A stretch of DNA of 47,756 nt from Methylobacterium sp. J-088 (GCF_022829295.1 NZ_JAKSYH010000189.1:1-47756); one strand, 5' to 3'; numbered from the stretch's first letter, positions 17,351-25,828 are shown. A program made the numbers and translations. Notes: generated from the sequence alone by a model not told the origin.

Positions 17351-18379
17351 TTGTTATTTCCAGGTTTCTTCCGCTTGTGCCTTGCCCTCGTGGTCGTGGT
17401 GCAGCATTTCAGCCGGCTGAGCCTCGGCGACGCTGCCGTATGCTTGTTCTTCGTACTAAGCGGCTACTGGATTTACGTAATGTGGGAGAAGCAATACTCC
17501 TACACGCGGAATAAATATTTTACATTCCTGACATCAAGATTCTGGCGTATCGTCCCGACGTTCCTCCTGTGTTCCGCCATTACGTTCGCGCTGTATCCCC
17601 GTCTCATTCCCACCGAATTCGCAGCGATCGCATCCAGTCTCTTCGTGATCGGCTACAGAAATCTGTCGCAACTGCCGATCGTTCCGGCCTGGTCGCTCGA
17701 CATCGAACTTCAGTTTTACATCTTGTTCCCACTTCTCTTTCTGCTCTTCCACAAAGTCGATCGCCGCATTGCGGTCGGCGGTCTGGTTTGCTGGTCGGCG
17801 ATCTCCGTCGCGATTTTGTATTATAGAAGCGGCGCCGTGATGACGGAACCGCTTCCACAGATCCTGGTCTTGTTCATGATCGGCGCTGCTGCGGCCCGGT
17901 CGCGATGGGTTCCCCCGCGGGCCCTGACCCTGGCTTCGGCCGGGCTCACCGTCGGAATGCTGGGCCTGGGCCTGAGCGTGCCTGCGCTGCGCGACATGAT
18001 CCTGGGCGGGAGCAATGCGGGCGCCAATTTTGTCTACAATCCGGTCTTCAACTTGGTTCTTGCATTGGCGGCGGTTCCGCTCGCGCTATCGACAGTTCAC
18101 GTGAAGTCGTCCAAGCTGGATAGGGCTTTCGGTGACCTGTCCTATATCGTGTATCTGATGCACTGGCCGGCCTTCATCTTCGTCCACAACAACTTTGGCA
18201 AACTTCCGCCGCTGCAGCGGCTGCCCTACGCCCTCCTGGCGCTCGGCGTGGTCTTCATCGTCAGCGTCGCCATCTGGATGCTGTGGGACCGGCCGATCAA
18301 CCGAGCGCGTCACGCCTGGGTTCGCGGCCGCATGAGGCTGGGCCCCGTGAATCAGGGGATCGGACAGCCGGCGGCCTGA
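17351..18379 (+). CDS. Acyltransferase family 3 membrane protein (OafA/YrhL-like)
   Basis: This 342-residue integral membrane acyltransferase has about ten hydrophobic segments. The family pattern is visible: the proposed catalytic His in VVVVQHFSRL near the N-terminus, CLFFVLSGYWI, the arginine-rich TSRFWRIVP loop, the AWSLDIELQFYILFPLL motif around residue 120 and YLMHWPAF near the C-terminus. Such proteins O-acylate surface polysaccharides or lipids; the substrate here is unknown. The start is TTG at 17351, with GGAAGAG about eight bases upstream; the protein is slightly short of the usual 350-400 residues. The AT-rich upstream DNA, tRNA neighbour and lack of polysaccharide genes suggest an isolated, possibly acquired gene. 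Confidence 0.87.
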   Translation: MLFPGFFRLCLALVVVVQHFSRLSLGDAAVCLFFVLSGYWIYVMWEKQYSYTRNKYFTFLTSRFWRIVPTFLLCSAITFALYPRLIPTEFAAIASSLFVIGYRNLSQLPIVPAWSLDIELQFYILFPLLFLLFHKVDRRIAVGGLVCWSAISVAILYYRSGAVMTEPLPQILVLFMIGAAAARSRWVPPRALTLASAGLTVGMLGLGLSVPALRDMILGGSNAGANFVYNPVFNLVLALAAVPLALSTVHVKSSKLDRAFGDLSYIVYLMHWPAFIFVHNNFGKLPPLQRLPYALLALGVVFIVSVAIWMLWDRPINRARHAWVRGRMRLGPVNQGIGQPAA

Positions 18380-18468
18380 GGGGGAACGCCGTGCCCGGTC
18401 GACGATGTGAGCCGATCCGCTGGCGATGACGGCTTCAATCTTTGCGGTAGAAGCGCGATAAACAGGCG

Positions 18469-19626
18469 ATGTCGCGCCGATTCGGTTATGGGTCCGAAAC
18501 AGACAGCTTGTTCATCGCCCTCGTCGATGAACTCGCGACAGGTCTGTTTCCGGCCGCCATCATGGCGGCAAGTTATTGCGGCGTTGCAAGCTTCGTCGCG
18601 TTCAAAGCCCAGTCTCCGGTCTTGTGGGTCATTGCCGCAACCGGCACGCTGATCGGCGCTTCGAAGTGCCTGGTCAAACGGCGTCATCAGCGCGCCCTGC
18701 GGGATCGCCCGTGGGACCGCCAGCGCGCCGCCCGGTGGGAGATCGTGAACGCCGCGTTCACCTTCGGGTTCGCGTTGCAGATTGGCTGCGTCGCAGCGTG
18801 CGGGTTCCTCGCCGCCGACCCCGCGCTCCCGGTCCTCGTGACCGGCCTCGTGTTCGGGTACTGTTCAGGGGCGGTGACGCGCACCGCGTTCAGGCCCCGG
18901 ATCGCGGGGATCGCTATCTGCATCGCGACCGTGCCCGCCATCCTGGCATCGGCCGCCCGGGGCGATTCGACCAGCATCGCGATCGCGACGGTCTTCACCG
19001 TTTTCCTGTGCGGCGGGCTCGAAACGATCCGGTACCTCTATTTGAACACGCGGCGGCAGATCATCCTGCGGCACGACATGGCGACGCTGGCGAAGAACGA
19101 CCCGCTGACGCGTCTGCTGAACCGCCTGGGTCTGCGCGAGGCGTTCCGCGCCGTGCTTGCTGAGGCGGGCGGGAACGCGATCGCCGTGCATTGCCTGGAT
19201 CTGGACGGTTTCAAGCCGGTCAACGATCAGTATGGACACGCGGCCGGCGATGAGCTCCTCCAGGCGATCGCGGATCGGCTGCGGGCCGTCGTACCGGCCA
19301 AGGCGGCGGTCGCCCGGGTCGGAGGCGACGAGTTCGTGATCGTCCAGGGACCGATTCTGCAGCCGGATGAGGCCGCGCATCTCGCCCAGCGCATCGATTT
19401 CGCAATCGCTGAACCGTATCTCATCCAAGGTCGGGAGGTCCGCGTCGGGACCAGCATCGGTTTCGCGACCGCGCCGCCGGGCTCGCTCGAACTCGATCCG
19501 CTCATGGCCGCCGCCGATGCCGCGTTGTACCGCGCTAAGGCGAGCAAGTCCGACGCGACGGTTCGGCGAGCGGCCAAGCGGGCGGACAGCGTCCTTCCCG
19601 GCCTGCACGCGAACCCAGTATCCTGA
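18469..19626 (+). CDS. Membrane-anchored diguanylate cyclase (GGDEF)
   Basis: This 385-residue protein has an N-terminal region with five or six predicted membrane helices (about residues 22-190) of no recognised sensor family. A GGDEF domain follows, starting with DPLTRLLNRLGL. The active-site loop RVGGDEF (GGDEF at 285-289) is intact and CLDLDGFKPVNDQYGH supplies the metal-binding aspartates, so it should make cyclic di-GMP from two GTP. The RxxD inhibitory site usually found before GGDEF is absent: the aligned positions read P and A, so product inhibition through that site is not expected. It lies 89 bp behind the acyltransferase on the same strand and may be co-transcribed. Confidence 0.9.
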   Translation: MSRRFGYGSETDSLFIALVDELATGLFPAAIMAASYCGVASFVAFKAQSPVLWVIAATGTLIGASKCLVKRRHQRALRDRPWDRQRAARWEIVNAAFTFGFALQIGCVAACGFLAADPALPVLVTGLVFGYCSGAVTRTAFRPRIAGIAICIATVPAILASAARGDSTSIAIATVFTVFLCGGLETIRYLYLNTRRQIILRHDMATLAKNDPLTRLLNRLGLREAFRAVLAEAGGNAIAVHCLDLDGFKPVNDQYGHAAGDELLQAIADRLRAVVPAKAAVARVGGDEFVIVQGPILQPDEAAHLAQRIDFAIAEPYLIQGREVRVGTSIGFATAPPGSLELDPLMAAADAALYRAKASKSDATVRRAAKRADSVLPGLHANPVS

Positions 19627-20103
19627 GTCGGCCCTGCACGGGTCGTGCAAAGGCACCGCCTCTGGATCGCGCCTCGCCGCCACACAGCGCAAGGCCGCTT
19701 GTGTTTCTGTCCGCATCCGGAGGGATTTCGGCCTCGGTTTGCCAGTTGCCCACGTAATCCTGATACGGCTCGGTCTGCACGTTCTTGCTATCGAACCCGC
19801 GCTCATCGCTGTGGAGCGACGGATCGCGGTGACTGCGCACCCTCGTGTCCGGCGGAACGCCGTCCGGCAGGTCCGACATGAAACCGGTCCCCGATCCCTT
19901 GCTTCGCCCACCTGCCCTTGTTCGCCGACGCGCGGTGGGCCCGACCGTGTCGGGTCGATGCCGGTTGGGTCTCCGTGGCCGGCAAGATTTGCCGCGCTGC
20001 CGATTCTGCCGCCCTGGCGGTTGGATACGGGCCTGAAATCAAAAGCAAATTTCTGGAACGCAACATGCCTGACAGAATCGCAGCAACGGTTCGAGGGCTG
20101 AGC
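19627..20103. other. Intergenic stretch without recognised gene
   Basis: These 477 bp separate the diguanylate cyclase from a serine/threonine-rich protein gene. Frames cross it on both strands but none has a ribosome-binding site plus protein-like composition over its length. AT-rich TGAAATCAAAAGCAAATTTC near 20034-20053 is a likely promoter zone for the next gene. Confidence 0.5.
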
Positions 20104-20700
20104 ATGTCGGTGAACGCGGTATCGGGAACGTCTCTGAGGCACGACCTCGTCAGCGCCCTGCGGCAAGCGCGTGCGGCCGGGATCCAGCCGATCGACGCGA
20201 GCGGCTACAGCACGGCAAGTCAGGACACCGGCAGCACCCAGGGTACAGGCGCCAGCACCACCGCGCCGACGAGCAGCGCCGCCACGAGCCCGCCTCTGTC
20301 CAGCGACCTGATGGCGTCACTCCTCCAGCTGCAATCCGATTTCAGCCAGATGGGCTTGCAGACCGGCGTGACGGCAGGGTCGGACGCGGACAACGCGACG
20401 TCGACATCCGGCGCCACGGATGCGGGCGAGGCCGCGACGAGCTCGGCCCCGGTCCATCATCATCACGGACACCATGCCCCTCCGCCCGAGCCGGACGCTG
20501 CCGGGCAGGCCGGAACGTCAATTGACGCGACGGACGCGTCCGCGGACACCAGTGCTGCCACGGGCGGATCCTCGACCGGCGGCGATACGGGCGACGGTCT
20601 GCAATCCCTCCTGCAGCACGTCACGAAGGCGATCGCCGCCTACGCCATGGGCGGCCCCGTCGGCATCGCGGCTTCCGCACTGACGAGCTCGAAGGCCTGA
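20104..20700 (+). CDS. Ser/Thr/Ala-rich protein with His cluster, function unknown
   Basis: This 198-residue protein is not a family I recognise. The start at ATG 20104 has GAGGG six bases upstream; an in-frame ATG at 20065 is weaker. The N-terminus (SVNAVSGTSLRHDLVSALRQ) is followed by a long tract rich in Ser, Thr, Ala, Gly and Asp. Two short hydrophobic or helical modules stand out: LSSDLMASLLQLQSDFSQMG near residue 60-78 and LQSLLQHVTKAIAAYAMGG near the C-terminus. Between them lies a histidine cluster, HHHHGHH (about residues 118-124), next to a proline patch, which could bind metal. There is no signal peptide or membrane helix. Composition and motif placement suggest an extended, possibly exported or structural protein. 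Confidence 0.7.
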   Translation: MSVNAVSGTSLRHDLVSALRQARAAGIQPIDASGYSTASQDTGSTQGTGASTTAPTSSAATSPPLSSDLMASLLQLQSDFSQMGLQTGVTAGSDADNATSTSGATDAGEAATSSAPVHHHHGHHAPPPEPDAAGQAGTSIDATDASADTSAATGGSSTGGDTGDGLQSLLQHVTKAIAAYAMGGPVGIAASALTSSKA

Positions 20701-20772
20701 ATCATTTCCAGGTTGAAGCAGCCTGGAGTGACGCGCCTGTCGCTGGCGTGATCGGCGTAGTCGGAGGTCGTC

Positions 20773-21306
20773 ATGCCCCTCACCGTGCCCGTTATCCTCG
20801 GCAGCGTTCGCAGCGATCGCATCGGAATCCGGGCGGCGCGTTACTTGATCGCGCAGCTCGAAGCGCGCGGTCATGAAGCCCCCCTGGTCGATCCGGCCGA
20901 GCTGAAGCTTCCGCTTCCCGACCGAATGTACAAGGAATACCCACCCGGTACCGCGCCGGATGAACTGGAACGGCTCGCCATACTCTACCGGCGATCGGAC
21001 GCCTTCTTGGTCGTGACGGCCGAGTACAACCACGGTGTACCGCCGGCACTCTCGAACACGCTCGATCATTTCCTCGAGGAGTATTATTGGCGGCCGTCGG
21101 CGATCTGCTGCTACTCCGCCGGGGCGTTCGGGGGCGTCCGCGCAGCTATGCCGCTGCGGGCCATGCTGGCCGAGATGGGCATGCCGAGCATCCCCGCCCT
21201 GCTGCCCATTCCTCGGCTGCAGAATGCCATCACGGAGGCGGGGACCCCCAGTGAACCGCGGCTCGAAGCCTCTGCAGGGCGCTTTCTCGACGAGCTGACC
21301 TGGTAG
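20773..21306 (+). CDS. NAD(P)H-dependent FMN reductase
   Basis: This 177-residue flavodoxin-fold protein is of the NADPH-dependent FMN reductase family. The N-terminal VILGSVRSDRIG is the FMN-phosphate loop and TAEYNHGVPPALSNTLDHF (about residues 82-100) is the family hallmark that contacts the flavin. The length is standard. GGAGG lies seven bases before the ATG. Members reduce flavins, quinones, azo compounds or chromate, and sequence alone does not tell which. It is separated by 72 bp from the preceding unknown gene on the same strand; no functional tie between them is evident. Confidence 0.92.
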   Translation: MPLTVPVILGSVRSDRIGIRAARYLIAQLEARGHEAPLVDPAELKLPLPDRMYKEYPPGTAPDELERLAILYRRSDAFLVVTAEYNHGVPPALSNTLDHFLEEYYWRPSAICCYSAGAFGGVRAAMPLRAMLAEMGMPSIPALLPIPRLQNAITEAGTPSEPRLEASAGRFLDELTW

Positions 21307-21555
21307 GCGGAGGCGCTCGGCGCGCGGCGCCAGCGCGGAACGCCCTATTGACGACGTTCATGTCGGCGCCGCCTGCGCGGCACGCCGTTCGGGTCGAAGA
21401 CTGACTGAAACGCGGCGGGCGCAGCCTCGAAGACACCGCGCGACGCCAAGTTACGCTGCGATGGCCGAGCCGGTTTCGCTGTTGCAAAAAGGTGGCTGCA
21501 TGGGCAGCCAAGGTATGACAACTTAACCGTGCTCCCGGAACACGGACAGACTCCG

Positions 21556-21888
21556 ATGAAGATCGACGAACGGGCGCTCCTGCAGGAGCGCGTGCGGACG
21601 CTTGTCTTGCGTCATGCCCTTCAAGCTGTCCTCGAACGCCTGACGGCCGCGACACGCGGGGCCGGGCAGGACGTGGAAGCCGAGCTGCTGAACCTGGAGC
21701 AATCCCTGGTCGCGACGGCACGCGGCCTGGCCGATCGCGCGAGTGCGCAGAAGCTGGCGGTTCTCGTCGCCGTCGAGGATGCGACGGCAACGATCCGGGC
21801 CGCCTTCGACACCGCGCACGACCGTTTGGACCTGCTCGCCCCGCCCAAGCTCGCCCTCGTGGAGACGGCGCCTGCGGTTGCTGCGTAG
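21556..21888 (+). CDS. Small helical protein of unknown function
   Basis: This is a 110-residue protein I do not recognise. The frame has strong third-position GC bias over its whole length, which argues that it is real. It is predicted almost entirely alpha-helical, with heptad-like spacing of leucine and alanine and many charged residues (KIDERALLQERVRTL at the start), and ends in a short alanine-rich tail. There is no signal peptide or membrane helix. ATG at 21556 is chosen over a GTG at 21529; neither has a good ribosome-binding site. The preceding 249 bp and following 107 bp show no other gene. Confidence 0.65.
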   Translation: MKIDERALLQERVRTLVLRHALQAVLERLTAATRGAGQDVEAELLNLEQSLVATARGLADRASAQKLAVLVAVEDATATIRAAFDTAHDRLDLLAPPKLALVETAPAVAA

Positions 21889-21995
21889 AGCGGCGCGCAG
21901 GTACGCGGCCATCCGGCCTCGCTCGCAGCTTCCGCCGTAACGTGCCCTCTTGTGCGGAACCGGCATTCGGGCAGGCGGAGAGCGACGGGGTCAGG

Positions 21996-22455
21996 TCAGT
22001 GGTCGTGTGATCGCGCCACGGATATCGCCACATCGGAACTCGCGGCCGGTTTGGAGTTCCGAAGCGTCGCGAGGCGTGCTGAGAGCCGGATCAACGCGGC
22101 AAGCCCCGACATGAGGAACGCATCTCCGACCGTGAGGACGACGCGTGCGAGCCCATCCGTCTTTATGATGTAGCTGGGAACCTCCACACTGGACGAGAAT
22201 CTCGGCGATCAGGCCGAGCACCAGCAACGATAAGCCGGCGTAGTGGCACACGGCATCGATGCCCGCAGCGTGAACGGATTCGCTGCGCGTTCCGCCCCCG
22301 AGAAGCCGGCTCATGCCGTTGCGCTCTTCTTGCACCACGCCCCAGCCGATCAGGACGAAGCCCAGCCCCTCGATCGGATGACCGGCTTCCTGGATCGCGC
22401 CATGATCCAGATATCCGGCGCCCCAGAGCAGCGATGCGATCTCCCACATGGCCAA
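21996..22455 (-). pseudogene. Membrane-protein gene broken by a frameshift near 22188
   Basis: Reading on the minus strand, one frame gives a hydrophobic protein from about 22455, with helices around WEIASLLWGAGYL, GLGFVLIGWGVV and LSLLVLGLIAEILVQ. It then loses membrane character right after ILVQ. From 22187 the next frame continues as VEVPSYIIKTDG followed by another good helix, ARVVLTVGDAFLMSGLAALI, and stops at 21996. The simplest reading is one small membrane protein of about 150 residues with a one-base insertion near 22188. The first frame also stays open and hydrophobic upstream of 22449 (PIVVFNAIIALTLTL) without an evident start codon, so the 5' end may be damaged too. Function unknown. 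Two overlapping genes is a less likely alternative. Confidence 0.5.
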
Positions 22456-22929
22456 TGTGAGCGTCAGCGCGATGATCGCATTGAAGACAACGATTGGACA
22501 GCGATTGATTAATACTTGAGATGAAATATTTTTATCTATGGCTAAGCAGTACGTTGCGAATTAATTTACACCAAAACGCGAAAGCAACATTAAATCGACG
22601 GCAAATGTAACGTAAGCTCGTCGGTCATTGCCTGAGCATGCCGTTGCTCTTGGATCGGCGTAATTAAGCAGAACCGCGCGAATACGCCGTGATCAATCGA
22701 TTCGAGGTTTAAACGCCCGAAACACTCTGCATCTTGAAACGAGCACAGAATGCGAAGCTGTCTCCGCGCAGCCGCTGAAGGCGACGGAGACAGCTGGATC
22801 CGAGGCAACACGGACAAAGGGCTTTCGGACGAAGCGATCAGGCTTGACGACGTCCGTTCACCGTCCGTTGCGGCACCGCGCGTCCCAGTCAGGCCGAACC
22901 GACGCGCGGCGCAGAGTGGTGTGCGCGGC
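22456..22929. other. Low-GC intergenic stretch
   Basis: The segment of about 22500-22750 is the most AT-rich of the window. It includes the upstream, start-less end of the broken membrane-protein gene. On the minus strand the frame ending at 22590 reads protein-like for about 50 codons (for example CFGRLNLESIDHGVFARF) but has no start in that stretch, so at most it is a gene remnant. Nothing else is recognisable. Confidence 0.5.
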
Positions 22930-23145
22930 TCACTGCTTCGCGCGGTTGATGATCGTCCAGAGCGCCCGGGCCACCGGCTCGGTAACGGTGCGACGGTACT
23001 TGCGGTGAACCAGCTGGCCGTTGTGGAAGACGTCCTGCTCGACGTAGAGCCTCTCCCCATCCCAGCGGACGATATTGTCGGACTCGATCGTCTCTTCGAC
23101 GCCGAGATCGCCTCGTACGATCGAAGTACCGGCCTGGTTCAGCAT
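22930..23145 (-). CDS. Small protein of unknown function, 71 residues
   Basis: The frame is open further upstream, but ATG 23145 has a GAGGA ribosome-binding site nine bases before it and the sequence becomes protein-like exactly there. The product is soluble and looks like a small beta-rich fold, with alternating hydrophobic residues (IVRWDGERLYVEQDVFHNG) and a basic C-terminal helix ending INRAKQ. I do not recognise a family. It is divergent from a 50-residue membrane protein gene 330 bp away. Confidence 0.6.
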   Translation of the reverse strand: MLNQAGTSIVRGDLGVEETIESDNIVRWDGERLYVEQDVFHNGQLVHRKYRRTVTEPVARALWTIINRAKQ

Positions 23146-23475
23146 ACGCGCGTCCTCGTTCACGCAGTCGGTTCGCTGGAGAGCGCGTCGTTCCTGCCCA
23201 TGCCGCGTCCCATGCCGCATGTCGCGGACGGCTCCCCAGTCCGTCAGCATAAGAGGGCGCAGCCGCACACGCCAGGGATGCCGTCGACGCAAGCGGCCAG
23301 CCGTAACAAAGACCTGACGTGCGGATGCCGCTTCACGCCCAGCCGCCATCGATGTGCGCAATTGCACCTCGGGTGCGAAGCGACCGTGCGATGTTCTCCC
23401 AGCACGCCGGAGGTGCAGGCAGGACATGTCGGCGAGACATATCCCCGGGCCAGCGCGTGCGTCACGGAGGCGCTG
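23146..23475. other. Divergent intergenic stretch between two small genes
   Basis: These 330 bp hold the promoters of the 71-residue gene (minus) and the 50-residue gene (plus). Long frames cross it on both strands but are arginine/histidine-rich and without ribosome-binding sites. No structured RNA or repeat was recognised. Confidence 0.5.
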
Positions 23476-23628
23476 ATGTTGATCCGCCCGTTCCGCTTCG
23501 TCGCCCCGGTCCTCGCCGCCCTCGGTCTGATCGGACTGCGTCTGCTCAGCCCGATCATCGGACCGACGACACCCCCGTCCCCCGACGCTGTCGAGGGCGG
23601 AGGCGTGGTGTTCCGCCACTATCTCTAA
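23476..23628 (+). CDS. Small single-span membrane protein, 50 residues
   Basis: GGAGG at 23466-23470 is spaced five bases from ATG 23476, an excellent start for such a short frame. The product begins MLIRPFRF, has one membrane helix (about residues 9-27, VAPVLAALGLIGLRLLS) and a short proline-rich tail ending FRHYL. The size, strong ribosome-binding site and single helix are typical of small membrane proteins whose role cannot be inferred from sequence. The stop lies three bases from the stop of the converging gene. Confidence 0.6.
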   Translation: MLIRPFRFVAPVLAALGLIGLRLLSPIIGPTTPPSPDAVEGGGVVFRHYL

Positions 23629-23631
23629 CGA

Positions 23632-24105
23632 TCAGCCACGCCGGTTCAGCACGGCTCCGGGGACGGCGCAGGCCGGCTGCGCCGAGGGCCCCAGGACGAT
23701 ATCGCCCTGCTGTGGGTTGTTGACGGTGAAGGGCGCGGTGCCCTGAAGGCCGATGAAGCCACGTCCCAGCTGCGGGACGAAGAGATCACCGCCGAACCGC
23801 ACGAAGCAGCGGTCGAGTACCGCCTCATAGTCGAAGGTCTGCTGTTCGACCGGCGCCCCGCCGGCCTGCGGGATGCCGCAATACGCCGCGAGATCGATCT
23901 GGCCCGGCCGCGCGAGCCGCATCGTCACGGATTGCCCCGGGAGAAGCACCGCGGGCGGGCCGCCATCCTGACGTGCCACCAGAACCAGGCTCGATCGGTT
24001 GTAGACCCGGCGCAGGCAATCCGCCGAAGCGGATGATGGGATCGCGGCTAAAGCCGCGAGGGCGAACCCGATGCCGGCCCAGGCGCACCAAACACGCTTC
24101 GTCAC
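23632..24105 (-). CDS. Small secreted protein of unknown function
   Basis: The product has 157 residues from GTG 24105, which is preceded by GGAGGA six bases upstream; the longer frame to 24213 lacks any such signal. Residues 1-28 form a Sec signal peptide with a WAGIGFALAALAAIP core and an SASA cleavage site before DCLRRV. The mature part of about 130 residues is rich in Gly, Pro and Val, with several cysteines (DCLRR, AYCGIP, DRCFV, PACAV) that could form disulphides in the periplasm. No family is recognised. It converges on the 50-residue membrane protein gene. Confidence 0.75.
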   Translation of the reverse strand: MTKRVWCAWAGIGFALAALAAIPSSASADCLRRVYNRSSLVLVARQDGGPPAVLLPGQSVTMRLARPGQIDLAAYCGIPQAGGAPVEQQTFDYEAVLDRCFVRFGGDLFVPQLGRGFIGLQGTAPFTVNNPQQGDIVLGPSAQPACAVPGAVLNRRG

Positions 24106-24256
24106 CGCAAATCCTCCGCCGGACGACCACTCGACCCGTATTGGCCGCGTTCTACTTGAACCGCGGCCGAGGTGACCGCGCAAGACGAACGCGGCAACAC
24201 CGCGCGCGTTCATCCACGCAGCATCGATATGATCGATGGCGGTGTAAGAACCGTGC

Positions 24257-25507
24257 TCAGCGCCGCTCGTAGAGCAAACGGGCGCGGATCGTGCCCGGGA
24301 TGGCCCGGATCTCCGTCAGCAGCACCTCGGCATCCGCATTGGTAGCATCGGTCTCGAGGACCACGTAACCGACCTCGCCATCCGTCTGGTAGAACTGCGC
24401 CGCGATGTTGACGTGTCCGCGGGAGAACACGTCGTTCAGTCGGCCCAGCATGCCGGGCAGGTTGCGCTGGACGTGGATGAAGCGCGTGCCGGTCGGCCGA
24501 GCGGGAAGCTGCACCTGCGGGAAGTTCACGGCGCCGACCGTCGAACCGATGTCGGAATAGTCGATCAGCTTGCGCGCCACTTCGGAGCCGATGCGCTCTT
24601 GAGCTTCCTCGGTCGAGCCGCCGATATGCGGGGTCAGGATCACGTTCTCGATCCCCTGGAGCGGGCTCACGAACGCGTCGGCGTTGGACCCGGGCTCCAC
24701 CGGGAAGACGTCGATCGCCGCACCCTTGAGATGACCGTCGCGCAGGGCCGCCGCGACGGCATTAAGGTCGACCACGGTGCCGCGGGCGTTATTGATCAGG
24801 ATCGCGCCGGGCTTCATCGCCCGGATCTCGGCCTCGCCGATCATGTTGTTGGTGGCCTCGGTCTCCGGCACGTGCAACGAGACCACGTCGCTCTGGGCGA
24901 GGAGGTCGTGAAGCGTCTTGGTCGGTTCGGTGTTGCCGTGGCGCAGCTTATCGGTGTGGTCGTAGAATAGGACCCGCATGCCCATGGCCTCGGCGAGCGT
25001 CGAGAGCTGCGTGCCGATGTTGCCGTAGCCGACGATGCCGAGGGTCTTGCCGCGGACTTCCAGGGAGCCCACCGCCGACTTGTCCCAGCGGCCCGCATGA
25101 GCGCCCACCGAACGCGGCACGATCCGACGCAGCAGCATCACGATCTCACCGATCGTGAGTTCGGCCACCGAACGGGTGTTCGAGAACGGCGCGTTGAACA
25201 CCGGGACGCCGCGGTGGCGCGCCGCGTCCAGATCCACCTGATTCGTGCCGACCGAGAAGCAGCCCACCGCCAGCAGCCGGTCCGCCGCCTCGAACGCCGC
25301 CGCGTCGAGCTGCGTGCGTGAGCGGATGCCCAGCATGTGCACGCCCTGAAGCGCCTCGTGCAGGGCCTCGCGGTCCAACGCCTTCGGCAGCCGGATCAGA
25401 TTGGCGTAGCCGGCAGCGCGCATGAGCGCGACGGCGCTGTCGTTGATGCCTTCGAGCAGCAGGACCCGGATCTTGTCCTTTGGCAGGGAGAGCTTTTCGG
25501 GTGTCAT
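24257..25507 (-). CDS. serA: D-3-phosphoglycerate dehydrogenase
   Basis: This is a 416-residue enzyme of the ACT-domain class, close to the E. coli SerA length. It oxidises 3-phosphoglycerate with NAD, the first step of serine synthesis. Seen are the N-terminal substrate domain, the NAD-binding loop GIVGYGNIGTQLS (about residues 157-169), the catalytic arginine region NNARGTVVD, the acid in DVFPVEP and the histidine in TPHIGGSTEE. The C-terminal ACT domain (about 340-416, HVQRNLPGMLGRLNDVF) is the usual serine-feedback site. ATG 25507 fits the family start; the frame is open to 25681 but the extra part is not conserved. In methylotrophs serine supply also connects to the serine cycle, a context note only. 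Confidence 0.95.
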   Translation of the reverse strand: MTPEKLSLPKDKIRVLLLEGINDSAVALMRAAGYANLIRLPKALDREALHEALQGVHMLGIRSRTQLDAAAFEAADRLLAVGCFSVGTNQVDLDAARHRGVPVFNAPFSNTRSVAELTIGEIVMLLRRIVPRSVGAHAGRWDKSAVGSLEVRGKTLGIVGYGNIGTQLSTLAEAMGMRVLFYDHTDKLRHGNTEPTKTLHDLLAQSDVVSLHVPETEATNNMIGEAEIRAMKPGAILINNARGTVVDLNAVAAALRDGHLKGAAIDVFPVEPGSNADAFVSPLQGIENVILTPHIGGSTEEAQERIGSEVARKLIDYSDIGSTVGAVNFPQVQLPARPTGTRFIHVQRNLPGMLGRLNDVFSRGHVNIAAQFYQTDGEVGYVVLETDATNADAEVLLTEIRAIPGTIRARLLYERR

Positions 25508-25828
25508 CGCAATCGATCGTTCGGCAATGGGTGACGGCGACGGGACGGCCGCCGGCCCTGATGGCTGCTCGGCACGGATACGAGTCCGTCCAGTGCGATG
25601 CAACAAGCCCGGTGGCTGATCGGCAATGCCGGAGCGGACCGTGTCAGTCCCCGAAATGCCGAAGTCCTCGACCCACGGCATCGGCGGTGCGCCGAGCAGG
25701 CCGGCAGTTCCGCAGCCGAAACAGCACGCCAGGGCGGAACCAGTCGAAGCTTCGAGCTTTCTAGAACCTTATACTGTTTTACCCTGTCCTGCTTGGCGTC
25801 GTGCCGACGCCCAATACGGTCTACGCGA
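25508..25828. other. Divergent promoter region of serA and the transglutaminase gene
   Basis: These 321 bp have no supportable gene. They hold a perfect 12-bp palindrome TCGAAGCTTCGA (25744-25755) and, three bases on, an 8-bp palindrome TTCTAGAA (25759-25766), followed by AT-rich ACCTTATACTG. The pair sits 63-85 bp before the transglutaminase start and could be an operator or a repetitive extragenic palindrome. Confidence 0.5.

Noticed and set aside
19535..19879. Minus-strand 114-residue frame in the gap after the diguanylate cyclase
   Set aside because: It overlaps the real gene end, has no ribosome-binding site and shows no recognisable motif.
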